Source of the DNA: Rhodocollybia butyracea
Lineage: Eukaryota > Basidiomycota > Agaricomycetes > Agaricales > Omphalotaceae
Direction of reading: 5' to 3'
DNA length: 32,062 nucleotides
Assembly: GCA_015501585.1 (NCBI GenBank)
Contig: JADNRY010000673.1
Location: forward strand, 1 to 32,062
A program made the position numbers and the translations under genes. The notes below the pieces were generated by a model. The model did not search any database. It saw only the letters and a program-made list of their open reading frames with translations, and was not told the DNA's origin. Shown here piece by piece: positions 9,369 through 18,925 of the stretch; the stretch's first letter is position 1, and every line of letters starts with the position of its first letter.

Positions 9369-10294
9369 TGCAGAAAAAATATATGGCTCCATCTGCAAAA
9401 CGTATCAGTCCAAATTTACCTACTCAGAGAAGGACCTGACATTACCTCATTTACCAACGTATTCAGATGTACAAAGCCCAAATTCCTGAGATTCTTCAAA
9501 TATTTCGCGATATATTTGGGTAATGGGTCAGAGCATGCACTCCCAATGACCGAAACGTATTCCAGCGATTCACCAGCGATTTCCTGGAGATGGTTTACAA
9601 CGTTAGAGGCTTCCGTATCGGTCAAGGTGAGAGTTTCGAGGGCTGAAAATTTTACCGAACAGAGCTTGGGCTGTTCCTGTTGAATATAATGCACAAAGAC
9701 GGGGTTGCCTGAGAACGAAGTGAGCAGAGGAAGATTCACTGGTTCTGGAAGAAACGACAGATGCTCCAGAAGTTCTCCGTCTAGATGAAGTCCAGTGATG
9801 GTAGATGAGTGACGATAGATAAACTCGGTCAGGGAGCTTATCATGTGCAAACGCGTCTGAAAGTAAAAAAGACATAGAAAGTGACAAGCGCTGAGAATAA
9901 GCTGAAAGCCGAACTCAGAATTGTCGATCCTAAGGTCCTGAAGTTTGGATAAGAGACGCAGGGCATTTTCAAGGATTCGATAAAACGCGAATAAAGGGTA
10001 ACCTAAACTAAAGACAAGTTAGTCTTTCATCATCGGCTACATGGAACAGACTTACTCGTTCAGCTCTATGCGGAATGACCTGACTGAATTCGCAGATAAT
10101 TCTCTTTTGATAAGTGCATGACAGCACTTTAGTAGAAGAGAGACCTTGTTGAAAGAGAGATCTCTATAAAGAGTACGAGTGCTGAAAACCTGGATGGCTT
10201 TGGAGACGCGACAAAGAGCAACAAGGTCATGGATTGAGCAACATCCAATAATGTGACTTATCACTTCGGGTGGTAGTCGCAGAAGATTAAACAT
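9363..10294 (-). pseudogene. F-box gene 2, N-terminal part with the F-box
   Basis: Exon 1 (10294-10056) carries the F-box: LLRLPPEVISHIIGCCSIHD, then LVALCRVSKAIQVFSTRTLY. The next intron (10008-10055, GTAAGT, CTAAC, CTTTAG) joins in phase to exon 2 (10007-9446), which gives LGYPLFAFYRILENALRLL and a leucine-rich middle. A 53-nt intron (9393-9445) leads to exon 3, ATGGAGCC.. reading MEPYIFSAED up to the insertion border at 9363. Exons 1 and 2 total exactly 267 codons. As it stands the frame runs 65 codons into the inserted element and stops at 9165, giving a predicted 342-residue chimera that lacks the usual C-terminal third. The copia element lies 126 bp upstream of the ATG. Confidence 0.8.
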
Positions 10295-10415
10295 GAGCGC
10301 TTGAGCCTAAGAGCTTGGCCCGCTCCGGACCGTGACTTTTTGCCAGCTTTGACCGATCCTTAAATCGATATAAAGCGGTAAAGGCAAAACTGTGAAATCG
10401 CTTCAAAGCAGAGAA

Positions 10416-10420
10416 GTGCG
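10416..10420 (+). repeat. Copia target-site duplication, left (GTGCG)
   Basis: GTGCG immediately precedes the 5' LTR and is repeated immediately after the 3' LTR (15577-15581). A 5-bp duplication is the usual length for Ty1/copia integration. Confidence 0.9.
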
Positions 10421-10768
10421 TGTTGGATATTCGGTCCGCGGTATATGGCCGCCGGTATGTACAGCTCCAATACCGAGTAGATATCAGACCCGAGTTCTTA
10501 TCATTTGTTTTAACTTTTATTTCACTGATACGGATTTCTACTTATACTGTACGTATCGACGTTCCCTTCTTTTCCTCAGCCTTCATCACTTCTGGCTGAG
10601 GTATGTCTATTATACTTATGCTCTATGTCCATTATGCTCATACTGTACCTATAGCTTAGTTGTACATCGTACTAACGTGTCTCTTAGGTATGGTAATATG
10701 ATTAAGCCTTCATCACTTCTGGCTGAGCTTAGTTGTACATCGTACTAACGTGTCTCTTAGTTCCAACA
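10421..10768 (+). repeat. Copia 5' LTR
   Basis: 348 bp, TGTTGGA...TCCAACA, matching 15229-15576. It contains a 23-bp block (10578-10600, again at 10705-10727) and a 33-bp block (10655-10687, again at 10728-10760). In the second copy the two blocks are contiguous. Two units start GTATG, contain TACTAAC (10670-10676, 10743-10749) and end CTTAG (10687, 10760), which looks like tandem introns. Confidence 0.95.
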
Positions 10769-10781
10769 GGTTATGGGCCCC
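10769..10781 (+). other. Primer-binding site, half-tRNA-iMet type
   Basis: GGTTATGGGCCCC begins at the first base after the 5' LTR. It does not begin TGG, as a site for a tRNA 3' end would. Its complement contains GGGCCCATAACC, which resembles the anticodon stem-loop of initiator tRNA-Met with a CAT anticodon. The same start, GGTTATGGGCCC, is known for Drosophila copia, which primes from a cleaved half-tRNA. Confidence 0.75.
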
Positions 10782-10867
10782 GAGTCCGCCTGATACAGCC
10801 AGCCTTATAGTGATTACCGGAATCGAATCTTTTATCTTCTCTTCCTGCATAACCCTCGTCTCTATCG

Positions 10868-12159
10868 ATGTCTACTACCCCTTCCGCTCCTACTACCCAA
10901 CCTACTCAGACTACTTCGAGTACACAGACCACTATGACCGCGCCGACTATTCCGAGTGATTGGACCATCCCTAGTGGTGGAAATTCACTCTCCCTTGTGA
11001 CACTAAGCTCAAAGGTGAAACAAATTTTTCGTCTTGGTCTGCCGTCTTCCTCGCTGGTGCTCGCACAGTAGGATGTCAGTCTATTTTGTCGGGCGCGCTT
11101 GTTTGTCCTTCCGATACCGACACTAAGTATCTTATCTGGCAACGGATGGATTCTTATATGATGAACATGCTTCTCCAGTGTATCTCTGAGAGCATGGTCA
11201 GCATGGTAGAAGGTCTTACGAGCGCCGCCACCTATAAACGACTTTCGGGTACTTATGGTCCTCAGGGTTCTGGTCTCATCATGACGTTCTTCTCCCGACT
11301 CACCCGCCGACTTCCGCTCCAGCATAGCTTTGATTCTTTGTCTGCCCATCTTCAGGGTTTCGAATCCGCTCTGCAGGATATCCGGAAAGCTGGGTACGTT
11401 GTGGAGGAAGGGTTTGCCTCTGCTATTCTTGTCACTACTCTCCCCAATGAGGAAGGTGCGACCGGGTCTTGGCACACCTGGATCCGCAGTTTCTCTCTCA
11501 CCTCCAGCACTACTCTTGAGTCGACTGTCCAACAGATTTTAGGTTCTTACCGTTCAGCTCATCCTGACGAGAACTCTAATTCCGGCATGTCGAACGTAGA
11601 AGCCGCCGTCGCTGTGCTCGAACGCTCCTATGCGGCCCGTGGAGATTATTATTGTGTCAACTGCCACACTCCCGGTCACACCAAGGATTTTTGCCGTAAG
11701 CCCGGTGGTGGGAAACATGCTATGGAGGCTAAGGGAGGTAACAGAAAGGGGAAAAATAAGAAGAAGGGCAAAGAGAAAGCCCACCATGTGGAGAGTGGGG
11801 GAGGAGGTGAAACTGAGCAGTCTACCTCATCACATTTCATAGAATCTTCTTCGGGCGCCAATATTATCGATTTCTCTGCTTACCCGGTGACCGAGACTTC
11901 TACAAATGTGAATTCCTCCCAGCCTATGTCTGAGTCAGTGTATCCAGCTGGTACTACTGCCGATAGGCCTCCCATCATTATCGACTCTGGTACTACGTCT
12001 CACATTCATTCTGTTCGTGCCGACTTCACGTCTTTCCACCATCCGGCCATTTCTCAGAAGGTTACTGGATTTGGTCATGGTACTATGAAGATTGCAGGTC
12101 GAGGTATAGCCATTTTCTTGCACGTTGTCGCCATCGTCAACTTGTCCGTCTCAATCTGA
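10868..12159 (+). pseudogene. gag: Copia gag and protease, frameshifted
   Basis: ATG at 10868 opens a Thr/Pro/Ser-rich Gag start. A one-base deletion near 10995 shifts the frame. Beyond it the correct frame reads TKLKGETNFSSWSAVFLAG and continues through 11086-12159. Gag capsid-like sequence is followed by a CCHC zinc knuckle, CVNCHTPGHTKDFC (from about 11655), a Lys/Gly-rich RNA-binding stretch, and the aspartic protease motif IIIDSGTTSHIHS (from about 11974). The frame is lost again near 12105. Gag packages the genomic RNA and the protease matures the polyprotein. Not translatable as one product in this copy. Confidence 0.85.
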
Positions 12160-15100
12160 AGGACACTGCTTTCGTTCCTGACTCCTCTCCTACCCTCATT
12201 TCCGTTTCCCGACTCGACGAAGCTAAGTGTTATACTGTCTTTGGCGCAGGGAAATGTGTAACATTCAGTAAGGATGATGCTGGTACTTTTATCCAGCGCC
12301 TTATTGATGAGGAGGATGTTGTTTTCACTGGAACGAAGGACGATTCTCGACTTTATCACCTTGACTCTGCTCCCTCCACCTCTGCGTTTACATCTTCCAC
12401 CTCGGACAAACCTCCGCTTTACTCCAAACTGGTTCAGCTTCATAACGAGCTTGGGCATTTGAACTATCCCGCTTGTCGTGACTTGTACCGTTCGGGTACG
12501 CTTGAGGGGATGACCGTGAAACTTACAGCCTCAGAATTGGCTGCAGAACCCCCATCTGTGACGCCTGCGCGCAGGGAAAGCTCACCCGTGCGCGCTTTCC
12601 TGAATCGAACTCTAGAGCTTCAGAGCCACTGGGCCTAGTTCACTCAGATCTTTGGGGACCAGCTCCGGTCTTGACCATGACCGGCATGGGGTATCTCATC
12701 ATGTTTCTTGATGATTGCTCCCGTATGGCTTGGGGTTACTTGCTTCGCTGCAAGAGTGATGCTTTTACTGCTTTTAAGCAGTGGTTAGTTGAAGTAGAGA
12801 AGGTAACCGGCAAAAAGTTGAAGGTTTTCCGCACTGACAATGGTGGGAATATATAACCAACGAGTGGCGCGATTGGATGAGAAAGCATGGTATCCGCTGG
12901 GAAAAGACCGCTCCTTACACTCCTGAACAGAACAGCCGTTCTGAGCGCCTCAATCGTACAATTTTTGACCGGGTACGCACTATCCTTATTCACTCTCAAC
13001 TTCCTCTCTCTATGTGGGGCTACGCTGTCTGGTACATTCTTAATATCCGTGCCCGGACTTATGCTAGTCCTCTACCCAAAGGGGAGACACCCTATCATCT
13101 CTGGTACAAGAAGCACCCTGACCGTCGAAAATTGCATTCTTTTGGATGTAAAGTTTGGGTATACAACAACTCACAGGAGCATAAACTTGACGCTCGTGGT
13201 ACTCCTGGTATTTTTCTAGGTTTTGACGAGACTCGGGTGGCATACTATGTGTACACGCCAGGTAAAGGTGTACGTTCAGCAATCTCTGTGAAGTTTGATG
13301 ACAACACTAATGGAGATGGACTTTTGAGCGCCGCGGGGGAGTCCTATGATTATTCGTCTCTCAAAAATCCTACTTATAAAGATGACAATGAGTTTTCCCT
13401 ATAACCGCTCCATCCGCTCTCCACCTGACCCTCCTGTTCCTGTTCCTCCTGCTACTCCTCCACCTCGTGCCCTCGTCCTAATCCCCACATGCCTTCTGAT
13501 GCTACACCTGCTAAGACTCGCTCTCGTGCGAGAGCAGAAGTCCAGCACAGATTGATGAGGATATTCCTCCGCATGTTGAGCTTGATATGGATGATAGCGG
13601 GGATGAGGGGGAGATGCCCGAACTGGCTCATATCTTGAGTGGTGAAATTCCATTCAATGTTTCGCAGGCTCTCAACTCTCCCGATCATGCAGAGTGGGAA
13701 GCCGCTTGTCATTACGAGCTTAACCAGCTCTTGGAGACTGGGACTTACTCTCTCGTTCCACCACCTCCTGACCGTAAGGCCATTGGTACACGCTGGGTCT
13801 TCGCTATCAAGCGCAATGCCAACACTCAGGCCATTGAGGTCTACCGAGCTCGACTTGTAGCTCAGGGTTTTACCCAAATTCCGGGTATTGACTTTGTCGA
13901 TATCCACGCTCCGACTGCTCGTATTGAATCCATTCGTGGTATTGCAACCGTAGCGGCCATCCAGGATTGGGAAATTCATGTCATTGATGTGAAATCTGCT
14001 TATCTTAATAGCACCATCCCTGATGACCAGCCAACGTATGTGAAGCAACCGCCCGGATTTGCAGTCAGAGGAAAGGATTCGTGGGTTTGGAAGCTTAACA
14101 AGGCACTCTATGGACTTAAGCAGTCTGGTTTTCTCTGGTATGAGAAACTAAAAAGTGTTTTGGTTGAACTTGGCTTTCAGGTTTGCATTTCCGATCCTTG
14201 TGTCTTCTTTCGTCGTTCTTCCGATGGAATAATCATCATTGCAACTCACGTCGATGATCTAGCTCTCTTTGGTTCCTCCATTCTACAGATTATTCAATTC
14301 AAGGATGAGTTCCGTACTCATTTTGATATCTCGGATAAGGGGAGATCTCTCAATTTTTGGGTATGACTGTTACTCGTGATAGATCTGCTCGAACCATTTC
14401 CTTTTCCCAACGTTCCTACATCTTGTCTCTCATTTCGCGTTTCCGACTCGATGATGCTCACCCCGTTGGAACACCCATGGAAAAGACGGTATTGTCCAAA
14501 GCTGATTGTCCTTCTGATGATTCTCCTGAACAGAGAGAGATGCGCTTGGTGCCCTACGCTGAATGTGTTGGTTCTCTCATGCACGCCTCCACTCGAACGC
14601 GCCCGGACATCACTCGCAGCACCCAACAAGTAGCGCAGTTCATGCATAATCCCGGTCATATCCACTGGAAAGCAGTGAAACGGATTATTCGCTATTTGAA
14701 GGGACTGTTGACTTCGTCCTCGTCCTTGGTGGCAAGTCACTCCTTTTCTTTGCCTATACCGACTCCAACTTTGTTGATCACCTTGAACATGGTCGTTCGG
14801 TGTCTGGCGCCGCCCTCACTTTCGGTACAGGTTGTTTTTCCTGGTATACGAGGAAACAGACTGCTGTTGCGACTTCCACCAGTGAAGCCGAATATTATGC
14901 AGCTGGATCTTGTGGTAGGGAAGTTGTTTGGTTTCGCTCCCTTCTCCAGGAACTCGACTTCACTCAACCTGAACCAACTCAGATGTTTGTTGATTCATCT
15001 TCGGCTTTGAAGAACATTAATTCCGACTAAGTCACTAATGCAAACAAACATATCAAAATTCACCACCACTGGATTCGTGAAGCGGTTCATTGCGGTGATA

Positions 15101-15210
15101 TTCAGACAGCTGTTGTTGCTTCTAGGGATAATGTCGCCGACATATTCACCAAAGCTCTTGATGGTGAAACTCATCGACAGGCAACTCGACTACTGGGACT
15201 TGTCCCAATG
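12160..15210 (+). pseudogene. pol: Copia pol: integrase, reverse transcriptase, RNase H, with multiple lesions
   Basis: Integrase zinc-binding remnant: LHNELGHLNYPA and, after a frameshift near 12535, CDACAQGK. DDE core: HSDLWGP, RTDNGG, then after a one-base deletion near 12850 TPEQNSRSERLNRT. The proline-rich linker at 13395-13560 is also broken. Reverse transcriptase (13587-14340): RARLVAQGFTQIPGIDF, DVKSAYLN, YGLKQS and the catalytic HVDDL. Another lost base lies in the GGGG run near 14340, after which SQFLGMTVT continues. RNase H follows a shift near 14710: YTDSNF, TSEAEYYA, FVDSSSAL. A TAA at 15028-15030 probably replaced a sense codon before HIKIHHHWIRE. All domains are recognisable; none is joined in one frame. 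Confidence 0.9.
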
Positions 15211-15220
15211 CATTCTCGTT

Positions 15221-15228
15221 GAGGGGAG
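15221..15228 (+). other. Polypurine tract
   Basis: GAGGGGAG directly abuts the 3' LTR, the position where plus-strand DNA synthesis is primed in LTR retrotransposons. Confidence 0.8.
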
Positions 15229-15576
15229 TGTTGGATATTCGGTCCGCGGTATATGGCCGCCGGTATGTACAGCTCCAATACCGAGTAGATATCAGACCCG
15301 AGTTCTTATCATTTGTTTTAACTTTTATTTCACTGATACGGATTTCTACTTATACTGTACGTATCGACGTTCCCTTCTTTTCCTCAGCCTTCATCACTTC
15401 TGGCTGAGGTATGTCTATTATACTTATGCTCTATGTCCATTATGCTCATACTGTACCTATAGCTTAGTTGTACATCGTACTAACGTGTCTCTTAGGTATG
15501 GTAATATGATTAAGCCTTCATCACTTCTGGCTGAGCTTAGTTGTACATCGTACTAACGTGTCTCTTAGTTCCAACA
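15229..15576 (+). repeat. Copia 3' LTR
   Basis: 348 bp. I found no difference from the 5' LTR when reading the two side by side. The intron-like units fall at 15409-15495 and 15496-15568. Confidence 0.95.
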
Positions 15577-15581
15577 GTGCG
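15577..15581 (+). repeat. Copia target-site duplication, right (GTGCG)
   Basis: Exact repeat of 10416-10420. Confidence 0.9.
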
Positions 15582-16465
15582 AGCTCTGAGTATCGGGGAG
15601 CGCAATGAACAAATACAGCAACCATAATTCATACCTGTAACAACACGTTCCTAACTATGGCCTGGCAAACACCCCGTCGGTTGGCATTGAGTAAAAAAAC
15701 ATAATTCAATTCTTGAATAAAGAATTGAAGTATCTGTGAACTAGTTAGGGGCCGACGCTTCAAGAGTGATAGTAGCTCCTATTACTATTTCTCTCCATGC
15801 TCGAACGACTAACAAGAACCAGCCGCTTTGGATGTACTGAAAACCCCTGGCCCGAGCCTTCGAATCATTTATTTATCCAAGTCTGGGGCGGTGGAGTGGA
15901 TTATTATGCTTTGGACAGCCCGTGTTGAGCTGAACTTCGATTTGATAGTACTAAATATTGCTAGTGGGTAGGGTGGAAAATATTGTCTAGAAAAGTTTTA
16001 TCACTTTTGGTGGGAGACGTATGTTGTTGCTAAAGGAGTGAGGACCGCTGACTTCATTGGATTATTCTTGCTACTGGACCGATACCGTGACCAATGTCAG
16101 TGGATCCTAGTTTTTCTGCCTAAATTAAACTCGCTTGAGTCTACGGGAGACAACTTGAAGGTCAAATGTTCAAGCCAACCGAGAGAAGCCGAGAGAGCGG
16201 TCAAGCGAAGGAAAGTTTAGATTGGTAGTATTAAGTGAGTACATCCGTAATTTTACACTTGAGATTACAGCACGTATTAAGCAGAAGAGCCTGGAGTTTG
16301 TGTTTGGTACTATCAAATTATAGATCATTAGTCGGTCATTTATCATGGAAAATAATGTTCGTGAAAGAAGGTCAGTAGTTTGTGGAAAGCAATGCGAATA
16401 ATTCGATAGCGATAGTGTAAAGTGTCAGAGGGATTACCAGAATGAACCCTTGGGAAATTGAGAAA
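15582..16465. other. Gene-free stretch containing a dispersed repeat
   Basis: No gene is supported. The dispersed repeat copy B lies at 15765-15862. A palindromic AATTCAATTCTTGAATAAAGAATTGAA occurs near 15703-15729. The rest is A/T-rich spacer downstream of the minus-strand kinase. Confidence 0.4.
15765..15862 (+). repeat. Dispersed repeat, copy B (partner at 2930-3030)
   Basis: Matches 2930-3030 through TAG.AGCTCCTATT, CCATGCTCGAACGACTA, AAGAACCAGCC, CTTTGGATG and CCCCTGGCC. It has a two-base insertion (TCTC) and an extra A relative to copy A. Similarity fades after about 15862. Confidence 0.7.
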
Positions 16466-18077
16466 TCAACAGCTTTCGCTGACGGTAGACGAGGAGCAAA
16501 GCTCCTTTAACCTAGGCACAACTTGTGTCATCTGGATCCTCTTTGTGGGATCAGTGATCCAGCAGTCATTTAACAGCTTCCAAATACCGCCCTCGCCACA
16601 CAGCCTATCATTTTCTACACCGGGAGGTTTTACACCGTTCTGTATATCACAAATGATTGCAGGATCACGAAGACGAAAGTAATATGGGACGTTTCCGGTG
16701 AGCAACTAGAATAAATTGTAAAGGTGAGTGGGAATCCTTCAAGAGAAACTCGATGAATTGCCCACCTCGTAAGCAGTACACCCAAAACTCCAAACGTCAC
16801 CGGGAAGTTGAGGCCGACACGTCTCCGATATGTCTGAAATGAATTCGGGACTTTGCCATCGAATGGGCCCTGCTTCGGTATTGGAAGGAGTTATTCCTGT
16901 GGGGCCAACGAGGTCCTCAATTACTTGGGAAAGACCAAAGTCCGTTAAAGTAGCGTGGCCGTCGTCTGTTATTAAAATGTTGTTCTGAATGCAAAGCCTG
17001 ATGTTAATGCGAGTCATGAAAGTGAAGAAAATATGAACTGACGCCTTTGAGATCTCCATGGACAATGGGGGCGGGCTTGTAGGTATGGAGATACTTCAAT
17101 CCCTCCGCGACATCGAGAATCTTGGAATCGTTGTTAGTATTGTACGGCTTTGCATTGGACCAACAACGACATCACTCACAAGTCTTAATCTATCAGCCGA
17201 AGGGTTTCGAAGCTTTAGGTATTCTGATGCTGATCCGTTCTCAAACCAAGGTAAAATGAGAGACGGTCTGCCCGACATGTGATACGAGGTCCCAAGGAAG
17301 GTAGCGATGTTAGGGTGGTCCAACCTATGCCAAACATAAACTTCTCTATTGAGACGTTTTCTAGCTTTGAGTTCGTCATATCCCTTGGATGATAAGACAC
17401 GGAGGAGCTTGATGGCGACCTGGTACGAACGAGGAACATGAATCACACAGAAATCAGTAACGAGGATAGATTGGTGGATGGCAGAAACGCACCTCGATCT
17501 TTACTATCTTTTCTTGTTCTCCATCACTGGTCTTGATTTCTAGCTCTCCTCGATGGATATCAGAATACCCTCCATGACTGACTGGGCTAGATGAAGTTGT
17601 CTTCACGTTCCTGGTCAGATCAACGACACCAACGATGGGTGAGTTGAGTGAACTTGTGGGTGTTGCAGGAGTTGAAGCGGGTGGGTGGGAACTAGTCGTA
17701 CTAATAGATGATGTAGGCTCTGAACTTGAAGCTGTTGACTGGTCATCAACGTCTTGGCTATCAATATGTTCCTTGGCCGCAGATGAGATGAGCTGTGCTT
17801 TCGGGTTCAGAGGAATGGATAGCTGGGGAAGGCCCTGGTATGAGCGCTTCGAGCTGAGAGCACGAGAACCAGACGAAGATGGCTGAGCATCCAGTGATCC
17901 CCGTAGGGTTGTTTTGGAATCTGTGTCGCAACGCTGTACATTAAGCATTTCAGACTCGGACTGTGAATCTGAAGATGCTAAAGGCTGTAAAGTAGGCAGC
18001 GAGGCAGCCAGAACATGGGTCGCGGCAATAGGTTCATCACTGGGGCGACCAGGACGCAGGCTAAGGGGGTGTTCCAT
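16466..18077 (-). CDS. TKL-like protein kinase, five exons
   Basis: Five exons join in phase to a predicted 453 residues: 18077-17493, 17419-17180, 17120-17043, 16984-16766 and 16705-16466. Introns are 58-73 nt with GT..AG ends. Residues 1-165 are Ser/Thr/Pro-rich and probably disordered. The kinase domain follows: GGYSDIHRGEL glycine loop, VAIK (Lys about 199), HGDLKGNN catalytic loop (about 296-303), DFG (about 316-318), SPE (about 346-348, the APE equivalent), DVWSFG (about 364-369) and a C-lobe ending near PRLKEL. HGDLK in place of HRD is typical of mushroom tyrosine-kinase-like families. All catalytic residues are present, so I expect an active Ser/Thr or dual-specificity kinase. Its substrate is unknown. 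It is divergent from the SSZ1-like gene. Confidence 0.88.
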
Positions 18078-18925
18078 CGATAGATAGTATGAAGAGCGGC
18101 GAATTGTCGGTCAGCAGAAGACTGTAGAGAATGAGATTAGCAATGAGATATGGTCATGTCAAGTAGAGCGGGCTGAGAGTGCTGAACCAAGTTGTCAGTA
18201 CTTCAGTCTTCGCTTGAGCAATGATTGATGAGGACCGGGAGGAACGGTTGGCTAAATAGAACAACTGCCACAAGGTTATCTTCTTAAATAAGTACATAGC
18301 GCCTGAAAAGAAGGGGAATCTATTGATTAGGAGAAGAGCGTGACTGTACCTGTGTACGCAACAGTTATGAGTATCACATTGAATGATGGTCTAGTCGTAT
18401 ATAACTTTGAAAATTTTCGGACAGGACGAGCGCTTCCAAAAACTTCACTGATAATAGGACAGTAGTCGTCGGATATATAACTCGGAGGAACGATTGAACG
18501 AAACCTGTTGAAACCGAAGGTAATCCAAATAAAGCGAATGCCGACGAGTTCTCACCTGTTTGAAGTTTACAGCTTTGCTATTATTGGGGCTGTATTGAAA
18601 GGACGGCGTGACCATCTACACAGTGTCAAAGATCGGTAACTAGACTCGGTAGCTTCATCTAAACATACGAGGAATCAAGATTAATCAAGTACCACTTCAA
18701 AGGAAAGAACTGCGTGCGCAGTACATACGTGTAGTATTGATTCATGATAATTTTTCAGGGCCTGGACAGATAGGAACACTCTCTGGATAAGTAGAAGTAG
18801 ACATGTACAACTGAAAGGATAATGAAGTTCAATAATGAAAGATAATAGATTAGATAGCACCCACGTGGTTTAGATCGAATTTTTTGTCCATCGCGCACCG
18901 GGTGCAAACTTGTTTTCCCTTTCCT
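18078..18925. promoter_or_regulatory. Divergent intergenic region (kinase / SSZ1-like)
   Basis: About 850 bp separate the start codons of the minus-strand kinase and the plus-strand SSZ1-like gene, so this stretch must hold both promoters. No reading frame or clear TATA box decides the start points. Untranslated exons may be present. Confidence 0.5.

Larger units (their letters stand above)
10421..15576 (+). mobile_element. Full-length Ty1/copia LTR retrotransposon
   Basis: The element is 5156 bp. It has two 348-bp LTRs that I read as identical, TGTTGG...CCAACA ends, a 5-bp target duplication, a primer-binding site, a polypurine tract and gag-pol in the order Gag, protease, integrase, reverse transcriptase, RNase H. 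That order (integrase before reverse transcriptase) defines the copia superfamily. The coding region is disrupted by at least six frameshifts and a stop codon. Identical LTRs imply recent insertion, so it either moved in trans as a defective copy or some indels are sequence errors. It lies upstream of the F-box gene 2 start and may separate it from its promoter. Confidence 0.95.

Noticed and set aside
6568..10294. Two independent F-box genes in tandem
   Set aside because: One has only the F-box half and the other only the C-terminal half. Exon phases and the GTCTTC repeat fit a single interrupted gene.
10906..11532. 208-codon minus-strand frame inside the copia element
   Set aside because: It is the antisense of gag, whose zinc knuckle and flanking LTR structure establish the + strand as coding.
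16466..18077. Kinase as a pseudogene because it appears in five short pieces
   Set aside because: All pieces join through canonical introns in phase and every catalytic motif is present.
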